DNA of 17,809 bases from JAVBMO01 sp031552355 (lineage in GTDB: Bacteria; Bacteroidota; Bacteroidia; Bacteroidales; P3), in assembly GCA_031552355.1 (NCBI GenBank), contig JAVBMO010000136.1, positions 1 through 17,809 of the forward strand, given 5' to 3'. This document shows positions 16,001-17,809 of this stretch, one piece after another (the first letter of the stretch is position 1; the number at the start of each line of letters is the position of its first letter). The position numbers were made by a program, and so were the translations under genes. Below the pieces are notes generated by a model. That model saw only the letters and a list, made by a program, of their open reading frames with translations, was not told where the DNA came from and ran no database searches.

Positions 16001-16217
16001 CCACCCCATTCAGTTGCTGCTCTATGGGAGTGGCAACGGTTTTTTCCATATCCACAGCGCTGGCGCCATTATAAGAGGCGGTAACTTGCACCATGGGCGG
16101 AGTAATATCGGGATATTTGGCAATGGGAACACCTTGCAACGATATGAACCCGAGTATTACAATAATTATTGATATAACGATCGCAAATATAGGTCGTTTA
16201 ATAAAAAATTCACTCAT
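13056..16217 (-). CDS. RND-family inner-membrane efflux transporter, HAE1 type (AcrB-like)
   Basis: A 1053-aa proton-driven pump of normal length. It has the RND layout: TM1 at about 10-28, large periplasmic loop 1 (about 30-335), TM2-TM7 (about 340-495 and around 540-557), periplasmic loop 2 (about 560-865), then five TM helices (about 870-1030). The proton-relay residues are present: D408-D409 in GLVVDDAIVVVE and a lysine near 943 in GLNAKNAILIVEFAK, equivalent to D407, D408 and K940 of AcrB. The RPI motif near the N-terminus, GGFLPEEDEG after TM7 and RPILMTSLAFILG near the end are all family hallmarks. It should export drugs or other amphiphiles. The substrate cannot be predicted. It lies between its adaptor (72 bases upstream) and the TolC-like channel (overlapping). 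Confidence 0.97.
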   Translation of the reverse strand: MSEFFIKRPIFAIVISIIIVILGFISLQGVPIAKYPDITPPMVQVTASYNGASAVDMEKTVATPIEQQLNGVEDMLYIKSINSNDGTMTIQVSFEVGTDLDKANMLTQNRVSQANPFLPAEVINLGVNVKKSLSFPLMMFSVYSADKSFSGDFISNYTYINIVDELKRIKGVGEVTPLGSSEYAMRVWLKPDNMSKLAITANDVTQAIKAQNNIVPGGGFGKAPSVKGIQNTYTALLQQRLVSEEEFGNIIVKSDDKGGIVRLKDIARVELGLQTYDMSSTMNGLPCSAIAIYQIPGANGLEVAAQAKAKMEELGKRFPKGLDYKLSLDTTEAISAGVDEVMHTLFEAILLVILVVFIFLQNWRATLIPLITVPVSLLGTIILFPLLGFSINLLSLLGMVLAIGLVVDDAIVVVEAVMHKIEHGMSPKEATSAAMKEVGGPVIAIAVILCAVFIPVAMSGGITGSLYQQFAITIAVSVAFSAFNALTLSPALAAILLKPQKEGKKKNLLARFFDKFNFVFDKFTNKYLKVAGFAARKLVVSIIVLLIICGFAAFFAFKIPGGFLPEEDEGYYMMGIELPDAASAERTNAVLQTVSGILAKMPEINTYTLVSGYNMMNGTSNPNSAMAFISLKNWSERGKTAEQLIKETNGIMAKTITEATIIAFGPPPIPGLGTGSGFTMMIQDRGGNEPQYLSDQTQKFIAAASKRPEIGMIYTLYRANVPQKKINVDVEKVEKLGLSLQEVNSALSTFIGGSFVNNFNLFGRQYRTYVQADAPYRMQPEDINSLYVRDPNGEMIPLGTLVQVTNTTGPMYTNHFNIYRAAEVSGLPAAGYSSSEALDALEEVAKEVLASDMGYQWSNTSYQEKEAGGSIVTMFAMALIFVFLILAALYESWKLPFSVLMGTPWAVMGAFLGLFIAGIFALSYVNNIFAQIGLVMLIGLNAKNAILIVEFAKMKRDMEGASAFDAAMESAKLRFRPILMTSLAFILGVTPLMLATGAGAQARTVMGVTVFSGMIVATIIGVILIPAFYILIEGKKTKKNTMNNDLSEKGGQA

Positions 16218-16289
16218 TTCAGCTTAGTTTCTAATTTGGAAATAGATTGATTTAATGTGGTTCTGATTAAATTTCGGATTTTTCGTTTC

Positions 16290-17447
16290 CTACTTTTCAG
16301 TGTTTAAAGCATCGTCGTAGTTCCATTTCATATCAATAGGACGAACAACGGCATCGCCTTTGATAACGGCAATATTTCCAACATTTACAATCTTTTCGCC
16401 CTGTTTCAAACCACTTTTAATGACCCAATTTTTTCCAATACGGTCGCCGACTTCAACAATACGGGCTTCTAATTTATTTTTAGGATTTAAAACAAAAACC
16501 TGATAGATGTTTTGCATTTGATTTACAGTCGATTGAGGGACTATAATGGCGTTATCTAAGATTTCTGTTTGTATGCGAACTTTTACGAATTGTCCGGGAC
16601 GCAAAATCCGCTCTTTATTTTCAAAAATGGCTTGAATCAACAAAGCGCCGGTAGTCGCATTTATTTCACGATCAATAATGTCGAATCGGCCTTGTTCGGG
16701 ATAAATTGTTCCATCGGTTAAAATCAAAGTCATAGGCAGTTCGTTATCAGAACTGAGTTTACCTCCATTTGCAATGATAGCTCGGCGAAAAGTAAGATAA
16801 TCATTTTCCGTAATGGAAAACCGAACGCGAATTTGGTCAATTTCCGAAACGGTATTCAAAGCCTGAGAAGCGCCTATTCCTCGCGACACATAATCGCCGA
16901 TTTGCACTTTCGACATGCCAATTAAACCGGTTATGGGCGAAACAATCCGAGTATAGCCATGTTCTATCTGGTTATTTTTTAAAACTGCTTTGGCAATTTC
17001 CACTTCCGATTTGGCGGCGTCATAACTTGCCACGGCATTATCTAAATCTCTTTTACTCAAAGCATTCATATCGGCCAAAGGCTTCACCCGGTCGTAATCG
17101 GATTTTGCCCTCACCAAGTTTATATTGGCTTCTGCCAATGACGCTTTGGCTGCATCTATTTTGGTCTGAGTAGGTAAATCGTCGATGGTGTAAAGTAAAT
17201 CACCTTTTTTAACGAAACTACCTTCTTTAAAATAAATACCGGTAATCCAACCCTCAACACGCGATTGAATGGCAATATCGGAAAGTCCATACGTTTGCCC
17301 TACAAAAGTTTGAAAAACGGGAACCGTGCGCACACCTACTTCGGTAAAATATACATCCGGCGAAACCTTTTGTTTGTTCTCTATATTTGAACAAGAATAC
17401 AAACCACAGAGAAAAAACAAAGCAAGAAAGTACTTCAATTTAATCAT
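16290..17447 (-). CDS. RND efflux periplasmic adaptor (membrane-fusion protein), lipidated
   Basis: A 385-aa AcrA/MexA-type adaptor. A lipobox LYSC gives C19 as lipid anchor. Lipoyl half 1 at about 60-92 (VEGWITGIYFKEGSFVKKGDLLYTID). An alpha-helical hairpin follows at about 93-157 (KIDAAKASLAEANINLVRAKSDYDR). Lipoyl half 2 at about 165-190 (TRIVSPITGLIGMSKVQIGDYV). The beta-barrel spans about 205-297, with GRFDIIDREINATTGALLIQA and LRPGQFVKVRI. A membrane-proximal domain runs to the end (IIVPQSTVNQ ... GLKQGEKIVNVG). It links the RND pump to the TolC-like channel and is the first gene of the operon. No regulator gene is adjacent inside the window; one may lie beyond the right edge. The ATG at 17447 opens directly into the signal peptide. 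Confidence 0.95.
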   Translation of the reverse strand: MIKLKYFLALFFLCGLYSCSNIENKQKVSPDVYFTEVGVRTVPVFQTFVGQTYGLSDIAIQSRVEGWITGIYFKEGSFVKKGDLLYTIDDLPTQTKIDAAKASLAEANINLVRAKSDYDRVKPLADMNALSKRDLDNAVASYDAAKSEVEIAKAVLKNNQIEHGYTRIVSPITGLIGMSKVQIGDYVSRGIGASQALNTVSEIDQIRVRFSITENDYLTFRRAIIANGGKLSSDNELPMTLILTDGTIYPEQGRFDIIDREINATTGALLIQAIFENKERILRPGQFVKVRIQTEILDNAIIVPQSTVNQMQNIYQVFVLNPKNKLEARIVEVGDRIGKNWVIKSGLKQGEKIVNVGNIAVIKGDAVVRPIDMKWNYDDALNTEK

Positions 17448-17809
17448 ACTCTAAATTTTTATTAGTTATTATTGGGGTTAAAATAAATTAAAAAATCAAA
17501 TGAAATTTTGCTTGGGAAGAAGAAAATACAGCAGATAAGTTAGATTTTGAGATAAGGAAGTTAAGCGCATTTCCATAAACATATTATTTCAAATATTGTT
17601 CATTGCATCTTTATTATCTGTCTATACAATTGAATATCAAAAATCAAACAATTTATATTATAGAGATAATCCTATGACTATAAAATCTACAATATCATGC
17701 AAATATACTAAATTATAAATGGAAAATTATCTTCCTATTTTCAAATATTGATTTTTGGGCATTTAATTTCCTCATTCTGGTTTTTCCAGATAAGATTTTA
17801 TGATTTTCA
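17448..17809. other. AT-rich non-coding region upstream of the efflux operon
   Basis: No credible gene on either strand. It should contain the efflux operon promoter. Minus-strand -7-like words are TATATTTG (17700-17707, perfect TAnnTTTG but about 250 bases from the start) and TTCATTTG (one mismatch, around 17500-17507). Neither has a clear -33 partner. A 12-bp direct repeat TTTCAAATATTG occurs at 17587-17598 and 17739-17750 and could be an operator or chance in AT-rich DNA. The right end holds a copy of the GACAGGATT repeat. Confidence 0.5.
17788..17809 (+). repeat. Dispersed repeat, copy C (truncated by the window edge)
   Basis: AGATAAGATTTTATGATTTTCA matches the 22-bp core of copies A and B (AGACAGGATTyCATGATTTTCA) with three differences from copy A, all of the C-to-T or G-to-A kind. 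It runs off the right edge, so its full extent is unknown. Confidence 0.55.

Noticed and set aside
15396..16172. 258-codon open frame on the plus strand, opposite the RND pump gene
   Set aside because: It is antisense to a fully conserved RND gene, the translation shows no family pattern, and its length follows from the codon composition of the pump gene.

Overview
The window looks like chromosomal DNA of a member of the Bacteroidota, most likely Bacteroidales-like. The evidence is a protein with a type IX secretion (T9SS) C-terminal sorting domain, a PorE-like TPR/PD40/OmpA protein, a GLPGLI-like small exported protein, an RteA/RteB-like sensor and regulator pair, few visible Shine-Dalgarno sequences, -7 boxes of the TAnnTTTG type, and AT-rich spacers holding AATTTGAAAATT and GACAGGATT repeats. 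There is no phage or conjugation module, no rRNA or tRNA gene and no CRISPR array.

Left part (1-5220, plus strand): the end of a PepSY-like exported protein is followed by a strong hairpin. Next comes a sigma54-activating NtrC/RteB-type response regulator (352-1704), a small GNAT acetyltransferase (1959-2429), and a hybrid histidine kinase with its own receiver and Hpt domains (2710-5220). Regulator and kinase probably form one phosphorelay (His348 > Asp630 > His775 > Asp52 of the regulator). The GNAT gene between them is bracketed by copies of a dispersed intergenic repeat. It is followed by a 79-nt imperfect palindrome with bulged stems that resembles an integron attC site, so it looks like a small cassette that has split a regulatory pair.

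Middle part (5258-9069): a minus-strand operon runs from a PAP2 phosphatase (ATGA overlap) to a GLPGLI-like protein and then the PorE-like OmpA/PD40 protein. Divergent from it is a single DUF1398 gene (8674-9069, plus strand). Its upstream region holds a correctly spaced -24/-12 (sigma54-type) promoter candidate, a possible target for the regulator in this window or for another activator.

Right part (9138-17809, minus strand): an 800-aa T9SS cargo protein has tandem cadherin-like beta-sandwich repeats, two of them a recent 285-bp duplication. It shares a bidirectional terminator with the DUF1398 gene. Upstream lies a complete tripartite RND efflux operon in the order lipidated membrane-fusion adaptor, inner-membrane RND pump, lipidated TolC-like outer-membrane channel. 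The last 362 bases are AT-rich and non-coding, and end in a further copy of the GACAGGATT repeat.

The strongest candidates for something undescribed are the repeat-bracketed GNAT cassette with its attC-like palindrome and the sigma54-type promoter before DUF1398. Most of the rest is recognisable Bacteroidota gene content.
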